NCBI GenBank assembly: GCA_001023535.1
Contig: CP011020.1
Coordinates: 1,395,001 to 1,459,000 of the forward strand
Length of the DNA stretch: 64,000 bases
Reading direction: 5' to 3'
From: Pseudomonas chlororaphis
GTDB taxonomy: Bacteria > Pseudomonadota > Gammaproteobacteria > Pseudomonadales > Pseudomonadaceae
The position numbers and the translations under genes are program-made. Below the pieces are notes generated by a model, which was not told where the DNA came from, made no database searches, and worked only from the letters and a program-made list of their open reading frames with translations. Positions 31,900 through 42,727 of this stretch are shown piece after piece (the first letter of the stretch is position 1; the number at the start of each line of letters is the position of its first letter).

Positions 31900-31926
31900 T
31901 ACAGATCCCTCCCGGCAGGCCGATAC
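31900..31926 (+). promoter_or_regulatory. FliA (sigma28)-type promoter, first HBM chemoreceptor
   Basis: TACAG (31900-31904), 14 bases, then GCCGATAC (31919-31926) fit the sigma28 pattern TAAAG-N14-GCCGATAA. The same pair at the same spacing occurs before the next chemoreceptor, which supports it. Confidence 0.65.
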
Positions 31927-31968
31927 AGCGCCGATAAAACAAAATCAGCGCTGCAAGGGAGTAACAGC

Positions 31969-33885
31969 ATGTTCCAGTGGTTCGCCCAGAGTCTGGGAAA
32001 TGTAAGCGTCAATCGCAAACTCGGCGCAGGCTTCGGTCTTGTGCTGTTCCTGACCTTGATGATCGCGTTCACTGGCTGGAGTGGCCTGGGGAATGTAATC
32101 AGCCGCGGCGACAAACTGGGGTTCATTTCCGAACTCAGCAGCTTGACCAAAGACTTGCGCCTGGCGCGCATGGACTACTACAGCTCCCGTGGCGAAAACG
32201 GTCCGCAGGAAGTCAACGATCTGCTCGGCAAGCTGGACGCCGGGCTGAAGACTGCCCGCCAGTTGATCGAACAACCGGACGACGTCGCGCTGATCGACAA
32301 GCAACTGGCCGCCGTCGCCGAATACAAAAGCGCTTTCGCCCAGATGACCCGCGCCACCGTCAGCCGTGAAGACGCCCGCAGCAAGCTCGGCGCCAGCGCC
32401 GACAACGCCGTGGCCCGCGTCAACGAAGTGGAAAACTCGCTGCTGCAAGGCGACAGCGTGACCCAGTTCAACAGCGTGGTGGCCCTGAGCAAAGCCGTCC
32501 AGCAGGCCCGCTATCAAGTGCGCGGCTACACCTACAGCGGCAAGAGCGAAGCCCAGCAGCCGGCCCTTGACGCCATCGACAATGCCCTCAAGCTGCTCGC
32601 GCGCCTGCCAGAGCAGTTGCCCGAGGAGCACGCCGCCAACCTGGCGCAAGCCAACGAATCGATCAACGCCTATCGCGCCGCGGTCAGCCAGTTCCGCGAC
32701 TCCCAACTCGATACAGCCGCCGCGCTCAAGCGCATGACCGAGCAAGGCGACGTGTTGCTCGACGCCAGCCAGAAGCTGACCGTGTCCCAGACCGCCGTGC
32801 GCGACCATGATGCCGCCGAGGCCAAGAGCCTGCTGGTCGTGGCAGCGGCCCTGGCCCTGTTGTTCGGCATCATTTCAGCCTGGGCCATCACCCGGCAGAT
32901 CGTCGTCCCCCTGGGCCAGACCCTGAGGATTGCCGAGGCCGTGGCCGCAGGCAACCTGACTCACGACCTGACCTCCGAACGCCGCGACGAACTGGGCCAA
33001 CTGCAACGCGCCATGCACAGCATGACCGTGGGCCTGCGCCAGTTGATCGGTGGCATCGGCGAAGGCGTCACGCAGATCGCCAGCGCCGCCGAACAACTCT
33101 CCGCCGTCACCGAACAGACCAGTGCCGGGGTCAACAGCCAGAAGGTGGAAACCGACCAGGTCGCCACCGCCATGCATGAAATGACCGCCACGGTGCAGGA
33201 AGTGGCACGTAATGCCGAGGAAGCGTCCGAAGCCGCCGTCGCCGCCGACCAGCAGGCCCGCGAAGGTGAGCGGGTGGTGGGCGAAGCCATCTCCCAAATC
33301 GAACACCTGGCACTCGAAGTGGGTAACTCCACCGCGGCGATGGGCGACCTCAAGCGCGAAAGCGACAAGATCGGCAGCGTGCTCGACGTGATCAAGTCCG
33401 TGGCCCAGCAAACCAACCTGCTGGCCCTCAACGCCGCCATCGAGGCCGCCCGTGCTGGTGAAGCGGGCCGTGGCTTCGCCGTGGTGGCCGATGAAGTCCG
33501 CAGCCTGGCCCAGCGCACCCAGAAGTCCACCGAAGAGATCGAAGAGCTGATCCTGGGCCTGCAGAACGGCACCCAACAGGTCGCCACGATCATGGACAAC
33601 AGCCGCGGCCTGACCGACAGCAGCGTCGAACTGACGCGCCGCGCCGGCGGTTCCCTGGAAAACATCACCCGCACCGTCTCGGCGATCCAGTCGATGAACC
33701 AACAGATCGCCGCGGCCGCCGAACAGCAGAGCGCCACGGCCGAAGAGATCAACCGCAGCGTGCTCAATGTGCGCGACGTCTCCGAACAAACCTCGGCCGC
33801 CAGCGAAGAAACCGCCACCTCCAGCGCCGAGCTGGCCCGCCTGGGCGTTCACTTGCAGACGTTGGTGGGTCGGTTCAAGGTCTAG
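31969..33885 (+). CDS. Methyl-accepting chemotaxis protein with HBM sensor domain (copy 1)
   Basis: This 638-residue chemoreceptor has TM1 (about 18-38), a periplasmic helical bimodular (HBM) domain (about 40-285, with the family's [13 protein letters not shown]), TM2 (about 286-308), HAMP and a long signalling domain containing the hairpin [35 protein letters not shown] receptors near tat genes in other pseudomonads (P. putida McpQ, P. aeruginosa McpK) sense citrate or 2-oxoglutarate; a tricarboxylic-cycle acid ligand is inferred here, not shown. A FliA-like promoter and GGGAG precede the ATG. Confidence 0.93.
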   Translation: MFQWFAQSLGNVSVNRKLGAGFGLVLFLTLMIAFTGWSGLGNVISRGDKLGFISELSSLTKDLRLARMDYYSSRGENGPQEVNDLLGKLDAGLKTARQLIEQPDDVALIDKQLAAVAEYKSAFAQMTRATVSREDARSKLGASADNAVARVNEVENSLLQGDSVTQFNSVVALSKAVQQARYQVRGYTYSGKSEAQQPALDAIDNALKLLARLPEQLPEEHAANLAQANESINAYRAAVSQFRDSQLDTAAALKRMTEQGDVLLDASQKLTVSQTAVRDHDAAEAKSLLVVAAALALLFGIISAWAITRQIVVPLGQTLRIAEAVAAGNLTHDLTSERRDELGQLQRAMHSMTVGLRQLIGGIGEGVTQIASAAEQLSAVTEQTSAGVNSQKVETDQVATAMHEMTATVQEVARNAEEASEAAVAADQQAREGERVVGEAISQIEHLALEVGNSTAAMGDLKRESDKIGSVLDVIKSVAQQTNLLALNAAIEAARAGEAGRGFAVVADEVRSLAQRTQKSTEEIEELILGLQNGTQQVATIMDNSRGLTDSSVELTRRAGGSLENITRTVSAIQSMNQQIAAAAEQQSATAEEINRSVLNVRDVSEQTSAASEETATSSAELARLGVHLQTLVGRFKV

Positions 33886-33948
33886 CACCGGCAACAGCCA
33901 GGGCGGGGCACGGATTGCTTCGCCCTGGAAATACGCCGGCCTATTTCC

Positions 33949-33975
33949 TACAGATCGCCCGTCTATGGTCGATAC
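33949..33975 (+). promoter_or_regulatory. FliA (sigma28)-type promoter, second HBM chemoreceptor
   Basis: TACAG (33949-33953), 14 bases, then GTCGATAC (33968-33975). Spacing and flanking CCTACAGATC are the same as upstream of copy 1, so the promoter was duplicated with the gene or conserved by selection. Confidence 0.6.
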
Positions 33976-34017
33976 TCTCCTCATAAGGCCTATAAAACGG
34001 TTCGAGGGAGTATCAAC

Positions 34018-35934
34018 ATGTTCAGTTGGCTGACCGAGAAGCTGGGAAATGTAAGCGTCAATCGCAAACTGGGCGTCGGTTTTGGCCTGGTGCTGTTCAT
34101 GACCCTCCTGAGCACCCTCGCCGGCTGGAACAGCCTGAGCAGCGTGATCAGCCGCGCAGACAAGCAGGCCTCCATCTCCAGCCTCAACGAGTTGGCCAAG
34201 GACCTTCGAGTCGCCCGCCTCGACTACGAGATGCGTCGCGGCGAACAAGGGCCGGCAGCCGTGAGCGACTACCTGGCCAAGCTTCAAGGGAGCCTCCAGG
34301 CGGCCCTCGATCGATTCGTGCGACCAGCGGACCGCGACCTGCTCAACCAACAGTTGGCCAACCTCGACGAATACAAGCGCGCTTTTGCCGACATGACCCA
34401 GGCGACGCAGGATCGCGAGTCGGCCCGATCCAAGTTGGGCGCCAACGCCGACAATGCCGTGGCCAAGGTTACTGAAGTCGAGAACGCCTTGCGCCAAGGC
34501 GATAGCATTGCCCCGTTCAACGACGTGGTCGAGTTGAGCAAGCTGATCCAGCAGGCCCGCTACCAGGTCCGCGGCTACACCTACAGCGGCAAGGCCGATG
34601 CCGAACAGCCGGCGTTGGACGCCATCGACAACGTCCTGAAAAACCTGGAAGGCTTGCCAGGCAAACTGCCGGAGCAACACACCGCCAACCTGCAACAGGC
34701 CACCGAATCGATGAAAGCCTATCGCGCGGCGGTCAGCCAGTTCCGCGATTCCCAGGTCGCCACCGCCTCGGCTCTGAAGAAAATGACACAAGAGGAGACC
34801 CGCCTGAATGACCTGAGCAATCAGTTGACGACCTCGCAGACCGAGAAACGCAATGAAGAAACGGCCAGCGCAAAAAGCACGCTGATCATCGTCACCGTAC
34901 TGGCGCTGGCGTTTGGCCTGCTGGCCGCCTGGCTCATCACCCGGCAGATCGTCGTGCCGCTGCAACAGACCCTGGTGGCACTGGAACGGGTGGCCTCCGG
35001 CGACCTGAGCCAGAACCTCGAGGTTCGTCGCCGCGATGAGATGGGGCAGTTGCAAAGCAGCCTGCAACGGATGGTGGTCAGCCTGCGGCAACTGATCGGC
35101 GGCATCGGCGAAGGCGTCACGCAGATCGCCAGCGCCGCCGAACAACTCTCCGCCGTCACCGAACAGACCAGCGCCGGGGTCAACAACCAGAAAGTGGAAA
35201 CCGATCAGGTCGCCACCGCCATGCACGAAATGACTGCCACGGTGCAGGAAGTGGCACGTAATGCCGAGGAAGCGTCCGAAGCCGCCGTCGCCGCCGACCA
35301 GCAGGCCCGTGAAGGTGAGCGGGTGGTGGGCGAAGCCATTGCACAGATCGAACGCCTGGCCGAGGAGGTCGGACACTCCACCACCGCCATGGGCGACCTC
35401 AAGCGTGAAAGCGACAAGATCGGCAGCGTGCTCGACGTGATCAAGTCCGTGGCCCAGCAAACCAACCTGCTGGCCCTCAACGCCGCCATCGAAGCCGCCC
35501 GCGCCGGTGAGGCCGGACGTGGCTTCGCCGTGGTCGCCGACGAAGTCCGCAGCCTGGCCCAGCGCACCCAGAAGTCCACCGAAGAGATCGAAGAGCTGAT
35601 CCTGGGCCTGCAGAACGGCACCCAGCAGGTCGCCACGATCATGGACAACAGCCGCGGCCTGACCGACAGCAGCGTCGAACTGACTCGCCGGGCCGGTGGC
35701 TCGCTGGAAAACATCACCCGCACCGTCTCGGCGATCCAGTCGATGAACCAACAGATCGCCGCGGCCGCCGAGCAGCAGAGCGCCACGGCCGAGGAGATCA
35801 ACCGCAGCGTGCTGAATGTGCGGGATGTGTCGGAGCAGACTTCTGCGGCCAGTGAAGAGACTGCGGCTTCGAGTGCTGAACTGGCGCGGTTGGGGGTGCA
35901 TTTGCAGACGTTGGTGGGGCGGTTCAGGGTTTAG
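34018..35934 (+). CDS. Methyl-accepting chemotaxis protein with HBM sensor domain (copy 2)
   Basis: This is a tandem paralogue of the preceding gene, also 638 residues. From about residue 360 to the end the two proteins are almost identical, while the HBM sensor domains (about 40-285) differ at many positions: [14 protein letters not shown] in copy 1 is [16 protein letters not shown] here. The signal output is therefore shared and ligand preference may differ. GAGGGAG precedes the ATG. Confidence 0.93.
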   Translation: MFSWLTEKLGNVSVNRKLGVGFGLVLFMTLLSTLAGWNSLSSVISRADKQASISSLNELAKDLRVARLDYEMRRGEQGPAAVSDYLAKLQGSLQAALDRFVRPADRDLLNQQLANLDEYKRAFADMTQATQDRESARSKLGANADNAVAKVTEVENALRQGDSIAPFNDVVELSKLIQQARYQVRGYTYSGKADAEQPALDAIDNVLKNLEGLPGKLPEQHTANLQQATESMKAYRAAVSQFRDSQVATASALKKMTQEETRLNDLSNQLTTSQTEKRNEETASAKSTLIIVTVLALAFGLLAAWLITRQIVVPLQQTLVALERVASGDLSQNLEVRRRDEMGQLQSSLQRMVVSLRQLIGGIGEGVTQIASAAEQLSAVTEQTSAGVNNQKVETDQVATAMHEMTATVQEVARNAEEASEAAVAADQQAREGERVVGEAIAQIERLAEEVGHSTTAMGDLKRESDKIGSVLDVIKSVAQQTNLLALNAAIEAARAGEAGRGFAVVADEVRSLAQRTQKSTEEIEELILGLQNGTQQVATIMDNSRGLTDSSVELTRRAGGSLENITRTVSAIQSMNQQIAAAAEQQSATAEEINRSVLNVRDVSEQTSAASEETAASSAELARLGVHLQTLVGRFRV

Positions 35935-35984
35935 CTTGGTCTTGTTGGTGGTGCTCTCTGGGTGGTGCTCTCTGGGTTGTGTGT

Positions 35985-36265
35985 ATATCCGTTGCTGCGG
36001 TTACGGCCGCTGGCGGTTCCGCCCTTACGGCGGGTCACTTTTGGATAAGGCGCCAAAAGTAACCAAAAGCGCCTTGCCCCACCACTGGGCACCTCGCTTA
36101 GGCGAGGTGTTCCCTCACTCCGGCATTGCTCCGTGGGCCCGCCGCGAAGGGCCATCCATGGCCCAGCGCGGCTATCCCGGCATCCATGCCGGGATGCCCA
36201 CTGCGCAATGCCTGCGTTCGGCCCTTGTGGTTAATGGGGCGTCTAAGATCAAAAGCAAAAGCAAA
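35985..36265 (+). repeat. About 270-bp repeat, left copy of an inverted pair
   Basis: The block runs from GTATATCCGTTGCTGCGGTT through GGCGCCAAAAGTAACC and ends TTAATGGGGCGTCTAAGATC with an (AAAAGC)n tail. It is repeated in inverse orientation at about 37234-37533. Short open frames inside, in both copies, read RGPAAKGHPWPSA but have no start signals and lie on opposite strands. With the single REP (36325) and the leader described below, it fills the 770 bases between the chemoreceptor and the small gene at 36705. Confidence 0.85.
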
Positions 36266-36324
36266 AGCAAAGCGAGGCGGCCTAGCGGCCGGCCTGATGC
36301 TTGCGGTTGTACCCCCGATCCAAT

Positions 36325-36352
36325 TGTGGGAGCGAGCTTGCTCGCGATCGCG
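36325..36352 (+). repeat. Single REP unit
   Basis: TTGTGGGAGCGAGCTTGCTC appears once, without a mirrored partner, between the left 270-bp repeat and the leader region. Confidence 0.7.
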
Positions 36353-36452
36353 GTCTGGCAGCCAACCAAAATGTGTGGGAATGGTCGGACACGCTTTTGA
36401 TTCAGGCAGATTTTTCCGACGAGTTCTGGCGGTTGCCGGGTGGGAAGGGCTC

Positions 36453-36692
36453 TCGTTAACCTCGGGTTGTCGCTGCCAATTCAGCGACCGGGCTTGGAAA
36501 CCTGACCAGTAAACAGCGCAAATGCGCTCCTCATAACGTAAGCTTGCGTCCGTTTTCGCACGATTCGTTATGGCAGCTGTGCGCGGGAGACCTTCGGGGT
36601 CTGCCGGGCTCGTTTACCCTGGTTTTCCAACCTGCGTACGGCTGCCACCCCCTCGCTTGGAAACGAACGTGGCAGCTCCAACCCCAGTAAAC
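36453..36692 (+). ncRNA. Candidate structured leader with two related modules
   Basis: Two modules share the same order of words: TCGTTAACC or TCGTTTACC, then GCTGCCA, then GCTTGGAAAC, then CCAGTAAAC (36453-36514 and 36610-36692). Hairpins visible include GTCGCTG/CAGCGAC (36469-36488), AGCGC/GCGCT (36515-36528), CATAACG/CGTTATG (36532-36572), AGACC/GGTCT (36588-36602) and GCTGCCAC/GTGGCAGC (36641-36676). TTGGAAA..CCAGTAAAC of module 1 can pair with GTTTACCCTGGTTTTCCAA of module 2 (16 pairs), in competition with module 2's own CCAGTAAAC beside the GGA before the ATG. This is an inference from hand pairing; it could instead be a DNA repeat. Confidence 0.45.
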
Positions 36693-36704
36693 GGAATGCC
36701 ACCT

Positions 36705-37070
36705 ATGTTCAAAGCTACTCCCAATCCTCCAGAAACCGACCCCACCTCAGCCGACGCCGGCTCCGATTCGAAGAAAATCGACGAAGTCACCGAACGCGTC
36801 CTCGACCATTACCTCGACCCGAACCCCCAACCCCAACCCAAGAAAAAACCACTACCCGGCCAGCTATTCACCGTCGTGGAGGATTTGGACAGTGAAACGC
36901 TGCTGGCCAACCTCAGCGAAACCCTGGCTTCAGCGAATACCATGATCAACAACCTTGCATTCGACCTGGATGGTTCGCGACGTCATTTTGCCCTAGGCAT
37001 TCAGCAACTGATTGAGCTGGGCGGTTTGTTGACGAATCGAATGCTGGACGAACTCAATACACAACCTTGA
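36705..37070 (+). CDS. Small DUF6124-type protein of unknown function
   Basis: This 121-residue protein starts MFKATPNPPETDP, a phrase I associate with the Pseudomonas DUF6124 (DUF3077-like) family. The N-terminal half is Pro/Asp/Lys-rich and likely disordered; the C-terminal half (about 60-118) is helical with LLANLSETLASANTMINNLAF and LGIQQLIELGGLLTNRMLDEL. There is no signal peptide or transmembrane helix. I choose the ATG at 36705 because the upstream open frame (from 36570) crosses the structured leader. The gene is monocistronic and bracketed by inverted 270-bp repeats. Function unknown. Confidence 0.75.
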   Translation: MFKATPNPPETDPTSADAGSDSKKIDEVTERVLDHYLDPNPQPQPKKKPLPGQLFTVVEDLDSETLLANLSETLASANTMINNLAFDLDGSRRHFALGIQQLIELGGLLTNRMLDELNTQP

Positions 37071-37082
37071 GCGCACCTAAAA

Positions 37083-37176
37083 CGTGGCGAAGCAGCTTGC
37101 TCCCGCTCGACCGCGCAGTGGACGTCAATAAAGAGGGCGGCTGCGCCACCCAGCGGGAGCAAGCTCCCTTGCCACG
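37083..37176. repeat. Large palindromic repeat, GGGAGCTTGCTCCC subtype, worn
   Basis: CGTGGCGAAGCAGCTTGCTC is mirrored by GAGCAAGCTCCCTTGCCACG. The arms have mismatches compared with the copies at 49457 and 55994. Confidence 0.75.
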
Positions 37177-37198
37177 AGCAGCCTGCTTCCATACCAAA

Positions 37199-37260
<62 letters not shown>

Positions 37261-37533
37261 ATCTTGATCTTGAGCGCCCCATTAACCACAAGGGCCGAAC
37301 GCAGGCATTGCGTAGTGGGCAACCCGGCATGGATGCCGGGTTAGCCGCGCTGGGCCATGGATGGCCCTTCGCGGCGGGCCCACGGAGCAATGCCGGAGTG
37401 AGGGAACACCGAGCCTTGGCGAGGTGCCCAGTGGTGGGGCAAGGCGCTTTTGGTTACTTTTGGCGCCTTATCCAAAAGTGACCCGCCGTAAGGGCGGAAC
37501 CCCAAGCCGCCGTAACCGCAGCAACGGATATAC
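37261..37533 (-). repeat. About 270-bp repeat, right copy of an inverted pair
   Basis: This is the reverse complement of 35985-36265 with scattered differences: GGATATAC at its outer end, GGCGCCTTATCCAAAAGTGA inside, and GAGCGCCCCATTAACCACAA at its inner end. Together with the repeats above it fills the 565 bases between the DUF6124 gene and opgH. I see no gene in it. Confidence 0.85.
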
Positions 37534-37594
37534 CCCGAATACCCAGACCAACAAACCGAGAGCAAGCTCCCAAAACTCAGAAACCGCGCCCAAC

Positions 37595-37630
37595 AAAAAG
37601 CCCCGAATCTTTGCAGAAGCGGGGCTTTTT
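37595..37630. terminator. Terminator downstream of opgGH
   Basis: AAAAAGCCCCG and CGGGGCTTTTT pair around a 14-base loop, 6 bases past the opgH stop on the minus strand. The A and T runs allow function on either strand. Confidence 0.9.
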
Positions 37631-37635
37631 GCGGA

Positions 37636-40206
37636 TCAGGCCAATTGAGGCTGCGTGCTCAACGGCTGAAGCGGTAGCAACGGCGCATGAGGATCGGCCT
37701 TCACCGATGCACGCCACGCCGCCAGCCACTCCGGATGAGCCTCGCTCCAGACCTGCTGATGCAGGCGCGACAGGGCCACCGGGTCGCTCAACAGTGCCAG
37801 GCGCTCGCCGTTGTTCAGCCCCGACGGGCCGACCTTGAGGGCATGGCGCACGCGTTCGACCCGCAGCCACTCGATCGGCTCGGCCTTGCCGTGCCGCGAG
37901 GTGGCCAGCGCATAGGCCAGGGCGTTCTGTTGTGGATCGACCACCGCCCGGATGAAGCCGTCGTTCAGCGCGTGCCAACGGTTTTCATGGGTGTACTGGT
38001 CAGTCGACACCAGTTCCTGTGGCGGCGCGTATTCCTCAGGGATCAGGAACAGGTTTTCGTCACGGGACTTCAGGCCCAGGCCGACGCGGCTGGAGATCAC
38101 CGACACCGGGATCGACAGCATCAGCGAACCGACGATCGGCACCAGCCACCACAGGAAGCTCGGGTTCAGCCAGATCACCAGCAAGGCCCAGAAGAAGCCC
38201 AGCAGGGTTTGCGGGCCGTGGCGCTTGACCGCTTCGCTCCACGGCGTGGAATCGTCGTCACGCTTGGGCGAGTTCCAGGTCGCGGCCCAGCCAAGGAACG
38301 CGGCGAGCACGAAACGGGTGTGGAAGATCATCCGCACCGGCGCCAGCAGCATGGAGAACAGCATCTCCAGCAGCATCGACAAGGTCACCTTGAACTTGCC
38401 ACCGAACTCTTTCGCGCCCTTGGCCCAGATCAGCACGATGCTCAGCAGCTTGGGCAGGAACAACAGCACGATGGTGGTCGAGAACAGGGCGATGGCCTTG
38501 TCCGGATGCCACTGCGGCCACAGCGGATAGAGCTGGCGCGGTTCGAGGAAGTACTGCGGCTCCATCAGCGTGTTCACCGCCAGCAGCGCGGTGGACAGCA
38601 CCAGGAAGAAGAACCACAGCGGCGCCGACAGGTACGACATCACGCCGGTCAGGAACACCGCACGGTGCACCGGGTGCATGCCCTTGACCAGGAACAGCCG
38701 GAAGTTCATCAGGTTGCCGTGGCACCAGCGACGGTCACGCTTGAGTTCGTCCAGCAGGTTCGGCGGCAACTCTTCGTAGCTGCCTGGCAGGTCATAGGCA
38801 ATCCAGACGCCCCAGCCGGCACGACGCATCAACGCGGCTTCGACGAAGTCGTGGGACAGGATCGCCCCGGCGAACGCGCCTTTACCGGGCAGTGGCGCCA
38901 GGGCGCAGTGCTCGATGAACGGCTTCATGCGGATGATCGCATTATGGCCCCAGTAGTGGGATTCGCCCAGCTGCCAGAAGTGCAGGCCGGCCGTGAACAG
39001 CGGACCGTACACCCGGGTGGCGAACTGCTGCATGCGCGCATACAGCGTGTCCATGCCCGAGGCCTTCGGCGCGGTCTGGATGATGCCGGCGTCCGGCGTC
39101 GCTTCCATCAGGCGCACAAGGCTGGTCAGGCACTCGCCGCTCATGACGCTGTCGGCGTCGAGCACGACCATGTACTTGTAGTCACTGCCCCAGCGACGGC
39201 AGAAGTCGTCGAGGTTACCGCTCTTGCGCTTCACGCGACGGCGACGGCGACGGTAGAAAATCTTGCCGAAGCCCCCGGCTTCACGGCAGACGTCCAGCCA
39301 GGCCTGCTGCTCGGCGACACAGATATCGGTTTCGTTACTGTCGCTGAGCACGAAGAAGTCGAAGCGGTCCAGGTCGCCGGTGGCGGCCACCGACTCGAAG
39401 GTCGCGCGCAAGCCGGCGAAAACCCGCGGCACGTCTTCGTTGCAGATCGGCATCACCAGGGCGGTGCGGGCGTCCTTGGGAATCGGCTCGTTGCCGGCAC
39501 TGGCACCGGAGATACGGTACTTGTCGTGGCCGGTGAGCAGCTCAAGAAAGCCCATCAATGCGGTCCAGAAACCCGCCGACACCCAGCAGAACAGGATCCC
39601 GAACAGGATCAGGATGCTGGTTTGCAGGGCATACGGCAGCACCTGCGTAGCGGTCTGGGACAGCGGTTGATGCAGGACTTCGTCCAGGTCCACCAACGAC
39701 CAGCCCTGGTACGGCATGATGCCTTTCATGTACCAGCCGGCGACGATGGTCTGGCCGAGCATCAGGATCAGCAGGATATAACGACGGATCGAACCCACCG
39801 TACGCCAACGGGCGTGTGGCAGCACACGCTCGTCCTTGGGCGGCTTCGGCGGGTTGGTCCGGCCGGTCAGGCGCCGCCAGCCGCGCACCAGGATGTTGGT
39901 GCGCCAGGGTTCCGGCACGACCTTGGTCCGACGAATCGGCGGCGTCGCCTTGAGGCACACCCGGCCGCTGGCGTCGAGCCCCAGCATTTCGGCGTCGGCA
40001 AGCTCCTCGGCGGTGCTCAGGGTCAAGCGACGACCCACCGAAGCCTGCGCCGCCTCTTCAGGGGCGTCGAACGTCGACGACGAAAGGCGCTCGTGCAGTT
40101 CGCTGAAGGACCTGCAGCCCGCCAGTTCGGCGCGCTGCTCGTCGGTCATGGGCAAATGAGCCAGGTACTCGCTGAGTGACTCTGGCTTGACTGGCGTATT
40201 ACTCAT
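37636..40206 (-). CDS. opgH: Glucans biosynthesis glucosyltransferase H
   Basis: OpgH makes the beta-1,2 backbone of osmoregulated periplasmic glucans from UDP-glucose at the inner membrane. The 856-residue protein has a long cytoplasmic N-terminus, transmembrane helices around 140-235 and after about 510, and a GT2 catalytic domain with MVVLDADS (DxD) and the (Q/R)xxRW motif in [11 protein letters not shown]. It overlaps opgG by 8 bases, so the two are translationally coupled. The length is normal for Pseudomonas. Confidence 0.96.
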   Translation of the reverse strand: MSNTPVKPESLSEYLAHLPMTDEQRAELAGCRSFSELHERLSSSTFDAPEEAAQASVGRRLTLSTAEELADAEMLGLDASGRVCLKATPPIRRTKVVPEPWRTNILVRGWRRLTGRTNPPKPPKDERVLPHARWRTVGSIRRYILLILMLGQTIVAGWYMKGIMPYQGWSLVDLDEVLHQPLSQTATQVLPYALQTSILILFGILFCWVSAGFWTALMGFLELLTGHDKYRISGASAGNEPIPKDARTALVMPICNEDVPRVFAGLRATFESVAATGDLDRFDFFVLSDSNETDICVAEQQAWLDVCREAGGFGKIFYRRRRRRVKRKSGNLDDFCRRWGSDYKYMVVLDADSVMSGECLTSLVRLMEATPDAGIIQTAPKASGMDTLYARMQQFATRVYGPLFTAGLHFWQLGESHYWGHNAIIRMKPFIEHCALAPLPGKGAFAGAILSHDFVEAALMRRAGWGVWIAYDLPGSYEELPPNLLDELKRDRRWCHGNLMNFRLFLVKGMHPVHRAVFLTGVMSYLSAPLWFFFLVLSTALLAVNTLMEPQYFLEPRQLYPLWPQWHPDKAIALFSTTIVLLFLPKLLSIVLIWAKGAKEFGGKFKVTLSMLLEMLFSMLLAPVRMIFHTRFVLAAFLGWAATWNSPKRDDDSTPWSEAVKRHGPQTLLGFFWALLVIWLNPSFLWWLVPIVGSLMLSIPVSVISSRVGLGLKSRDENLFLIPEEYAPPQELVSTDQYTHENRWHALNDGFIRAVVDPQQNALAYALATSRHGKAEPIEWLRVERVRHALKVGPSGLNNGERLALLSDPVALSRLHQQVWSEAHPEWLAAWRASVKADPHAPLLPLQPLSTQPQLA

Positions 40207-41968
40207 CGGCTGGCAACTGATAGCTCCAGGTCTCGGTCAGGACTTGTTCAGTCGCTTCCGGTTCCTGCGGGGTTGGGGTCGCTTCAACGGCAGCGGAAGC
40301 AGACTTGACGGCCTTGGCTTCCTCCTGCCCTTTTTCCTTGGCGGTTTCTTTTTCGCTCTGCTGCCTGGCGACCTTGTCAGCCTTGGCCAGCGTCGTGGTG
40401 ACGGTGTGCGCCGCGGCCGGCGCCTCGACAGGCGTCAACGGACGTACCAGCGCTGCGCGCATCTCGGTGGCCTGCTTGGCGTCCTTGATCTTCATGCGCA
40501 GGGTCAGGCGCCAGCCCTTGGTTTCCGGGTTGTAACGCACGCTGTTCTCGACGATCTCGGCGTTGTCGCCGACGCTGACCTGGCTACGCACCTCGGCGTC
40601 TTCCGGCAGGGCCTGCAACGAAGGACCTTCGAAATCCACCAGGTAGGCCACGCTGCCATCCGGCTGGCGGATCAGGTTGGATTGCTTCACGTCACCGGTG
40701 GAACGCAGGGTCTGCTTGACCCAGGCGCTGTCCGGCGAATGCAGGCTGGCTTCGTCGAGGGTCCAGTGCAGGCGGTAGCTGAAGTCCAGCGGCTGGCCGG
40801 GCTCAGGCAGTTTTTCCGGGCTCCAGAACGCAACGATGTTGTCGTTGGTTTCGTCGGCGGTCGGGATTTCCACCAGGTCGACGGTGCCCTTGCCCCAATC
40901 GCCTTTCGGCTCGATCCAGGCACTTGGACGCTTGTCGTAGCGGTCATCCAGGTCTTCGTAGTGGCTGAAATCGCGGCCACGTTGCAACAGGCCGAAACCG
41001 CGTGGGTTCTCCACCGAGAAATTGCTCACGGCCAGGTGTTTCGGGTTGTTCAGCGGACGCCAGATCCACTCGCCGTTGCCGGCATGGATCGACAGGCCGC
41101 TGGAGTCGTGCAGCTCGCGACGGTAGTTGAGCACCTTGGACGGCTGGTTGGCGCCGAACAGGTACATGCTGGTCAACGGGGCAACGCCCAGCTTGGTCAC
41201 GCGATCACGCAGGAACATGCGCGACTTCACGTCGACCACGGTGTCGGTGCCCGGACGCAGGGTCAGGCGGTAGGCGCCCGTGGCCCGTGGCGAATCCAGC
41301 AGGGCAAAGATCACCAGGTGCTTGTCGGTCGGTTTCGGGCGCTGGATCCAGAACTCGCGAAAACGCGGGAATTCTTCGCCAGAAGGCAGTGCCGTGTCGA
41401 TGGCCATGCCACGGGCGGACAAGCCATAGACCTGGCCCTTGCCGATGACGCGGAAGTAGCTCGCGCCCAGCATGGTCATGATTTCGTCTTGCTTGTCGGC
41501 CTTGTTGATCGGGTACAGCACGCGGAAACCCGCATAGCCCAACTGCTCGGTGGCCTTTGGATCGAATTTGACATCGCCGAAATCGAAGCGCGAAGGATCG
41601 TATTTGATCTCTTCGACGTTCGTGGCGGTGATTTCGTTGATTTTCACCGGCGTGTCGAAATGCATGCCCTGGTGATAGAACGACAGCCGGAACGGCGTCT
41701 TCTGGTCGGCCCATTCGGCTTTTTCGGTGCGGAAACGGATTTTTTGATAGTCAGCGAATTTCATTTCGCGGAATTCGTTCGGCAGATTGCTGCGCGGGGC
41801 TTCATATTTTTGCCCGGCCAGTTCTTGAGCCTTCGCCGATACATCATCCAGGCTGAATGCCCACAGTTGGCCCGCGCCGAACAGGCACAACAGGGCCGAG
41901 CCCGCTACCAGAGCGTTTCTAAACCGTTTGGCAGACATTTTTGGTGCATTACAGGGACTAACAATCAC
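40199..41968 (-). CDS. opgG: Periplasmic glucans biosynthesis protein G
   Basis: OpgG is a periplasmic protein needed for periplasmic glucan assembly. I start at the GTG at 41968 (589 aa, [15 protein letters not shown]), preceded by GAGGG at 6 bases. A longer frame to 42082 would place the signal peptide (hydrophobic [21 protein letters not shown]) too far in. The two-domain beta-sandwich architecture is consistent with GSYF-type motifs such as [22 protein letters not shown]. First gene of opgGH. Confidence 0.94.
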   Translation of the reverse strand: MIVSPCNAPKMSAKRFRNALVAGSALLCLFGAGQLWAFSLDDVSAKAQELAGQKYEAPRSNLPNEFREMKFADYQKIRFRTEKAEWADQKTPFRLSFYHQGMHFDTPVKINEITATNVEEIKYDPSRFDFGDVKFDPKATEQLGYAGFRVLYPINKADKQDEIMTMLGASYFRVIGKGQVYGLSARGMAIDTALPSGEEFPRFREFWIQRPKPTDKHLVIFALLDSPRATGAYRLTLRPGTDTVVDVKSRMFLRDRVTKLGVAPLTSMYLFGANQPSKVLNYRRELHDSSGLSIHAGNGEWIWRPLNNPKHLAVSNFSVENPRGFGLLQRGRDFSHYEDLDDRYDKRPSAWIEPKGDWGKGTVDLVEIPTADETNDNIVAFWSPEKLPEPGQPLDFSYRLHWTLDEASLHSPDSAWVKQTLRSTGDVKQSNLIRQPDGSVAYLVDFEGPSLQALPEDAEVRSQVSVGDNAEIVENSVRYNPETKGWRLTLRMKIKDAKQATEMRAALVRPLTPVEAPAAAHTVTTTLAKADKVARQQSEKETAKEKGQEEAKAVKSASAAVEATPTPQEPEATEQVLTETWSYQLPADE

Positions 41969-42258
41969 GAGCAACCCTCGCCGAAAACAGATCAAAAAAC
42001 CAACGGCCAGATAAAGTATCTGCTGGGTATCGGCTTTGAAAAAACCGACCTCGCGGACCACTCCTGCCAAGTTGGCGAGCATTGTTCCGACTCCGATGGA
42101 AGAAAATGATTCCCCAAACGGTCCAGGACAAGTCTCTACCTAAGTCAAATGGACCAGCGAATGCCGGTCCCCCGTAGCGCGCGATTATCTAGTAGGCCGC
42201 GTGACAACGCATCAGGGGCAACAAAGTATTTATCGAGAAAACTCCTAGTTTTTCCTGG

Positions 42259-42296
42259 AAAAAGGCCTGAAAAGATGTTTCAAACGCTTTCAGACC
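42259..42296 (-). terminator. Terminator of dtd, overlapping its stop codon
   Basis: On the minus strand GGTCTGAAA pairs with TTTCAGGCC (one G-T pair) and is followed by TTTTT. The 5' arm contains the dtd stop. The remaining opgG leader (41969-42258) is about 290 bases in which I see no further gene or clear promoter. Confidence 0.7.
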
Positions 42297-42727
42297 TGTA
42301 ACAGGAACGTTACCGGACCATCGTTGACCAGATGGACCTGCATGTCGGCGCCGAATCTACCTGATGCCACAGTGCCATGCACCTGTTTCGCCTGCGTGAC
42401 CAGATACTTGAACAGTGCTTCCCCCTGGGCGGGAGGCGCGGCCGTCGAGAAGCTCGGGCGCAAACCGCTCTTGGTGTCCGCCGCCAGCGTGAACTGCGAC
42501 ACCAGCAGCAAACCGCCCCCCACGTCGGCCAGGGACAGGTTCATCTTGCCGTCGGCGTCACTGAACACCCGATAGTTAAGCAGCTTATGCAGCAGTTTGT
42601 CGGCACTGGCCTGGGTATCTTCAGGCTCGACCGCCACCAGCACGAGCAAGCCTTGGTCCACGGCACCGACCACCTCGCCGGCGACTTCGACCCGAGCGCC
42701 GCGAACCCGTTGCAACAGCCCCTTCAT
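42290..42727 (-). CDS. dtd: D-aminoacyl-tRNA deacylase
   Basis: Dtd hydrolyses D-amino acids mischarged on tRNA. The 145-residue protein has the two signature motifs SQFTLAA (about 77) and NDGPVTF (NxP motif, about 136), which form the cross-subunit active site. It overlaps pip by 4 bases and probably shares its transcript. Confidence 0.96.
   Translation of the reverse strand: MKGLLQRVRGARVEVAGEVVGAVDQGLLVLVAVEPEDTQASADKLLHKLLNYRVFSDADGKMNLSLADVGGGLLLVSQFTLAADTKSGLRPSFSTAAPPAQGEALFKYLVTQAKQVHGTVASGRFGADMQVHLVNDGPVTFLLQV

Noticed and set aside
32875..35901. A 1008-codon open frame on the minus strand across both chemoreceptor genes
   Set aside because: It is the antisense shadow of two high-GC genes with clear domains. 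Its Gly/His/Leu/Asp-rich content has no domain, and it spans the intergenic promoter of the second receptor.
36126..36512. Frames reading RGPAAKGHPWPSA in both 270-bp repeats
   Set aside because: They recur in opposite orientation at 37001-37390 simply because the DNA is an inverted repeat. They run into simple-sequence tails and have no ribosome-binding site.
36453..36514. Integron attC-like site suggested by the GTTAAC words near a small cassette-like gene
   Set aside because: The GTTRRRY / RYYYAAC core pair is not present in the right order, there is no integrase, and only one gene lies here.
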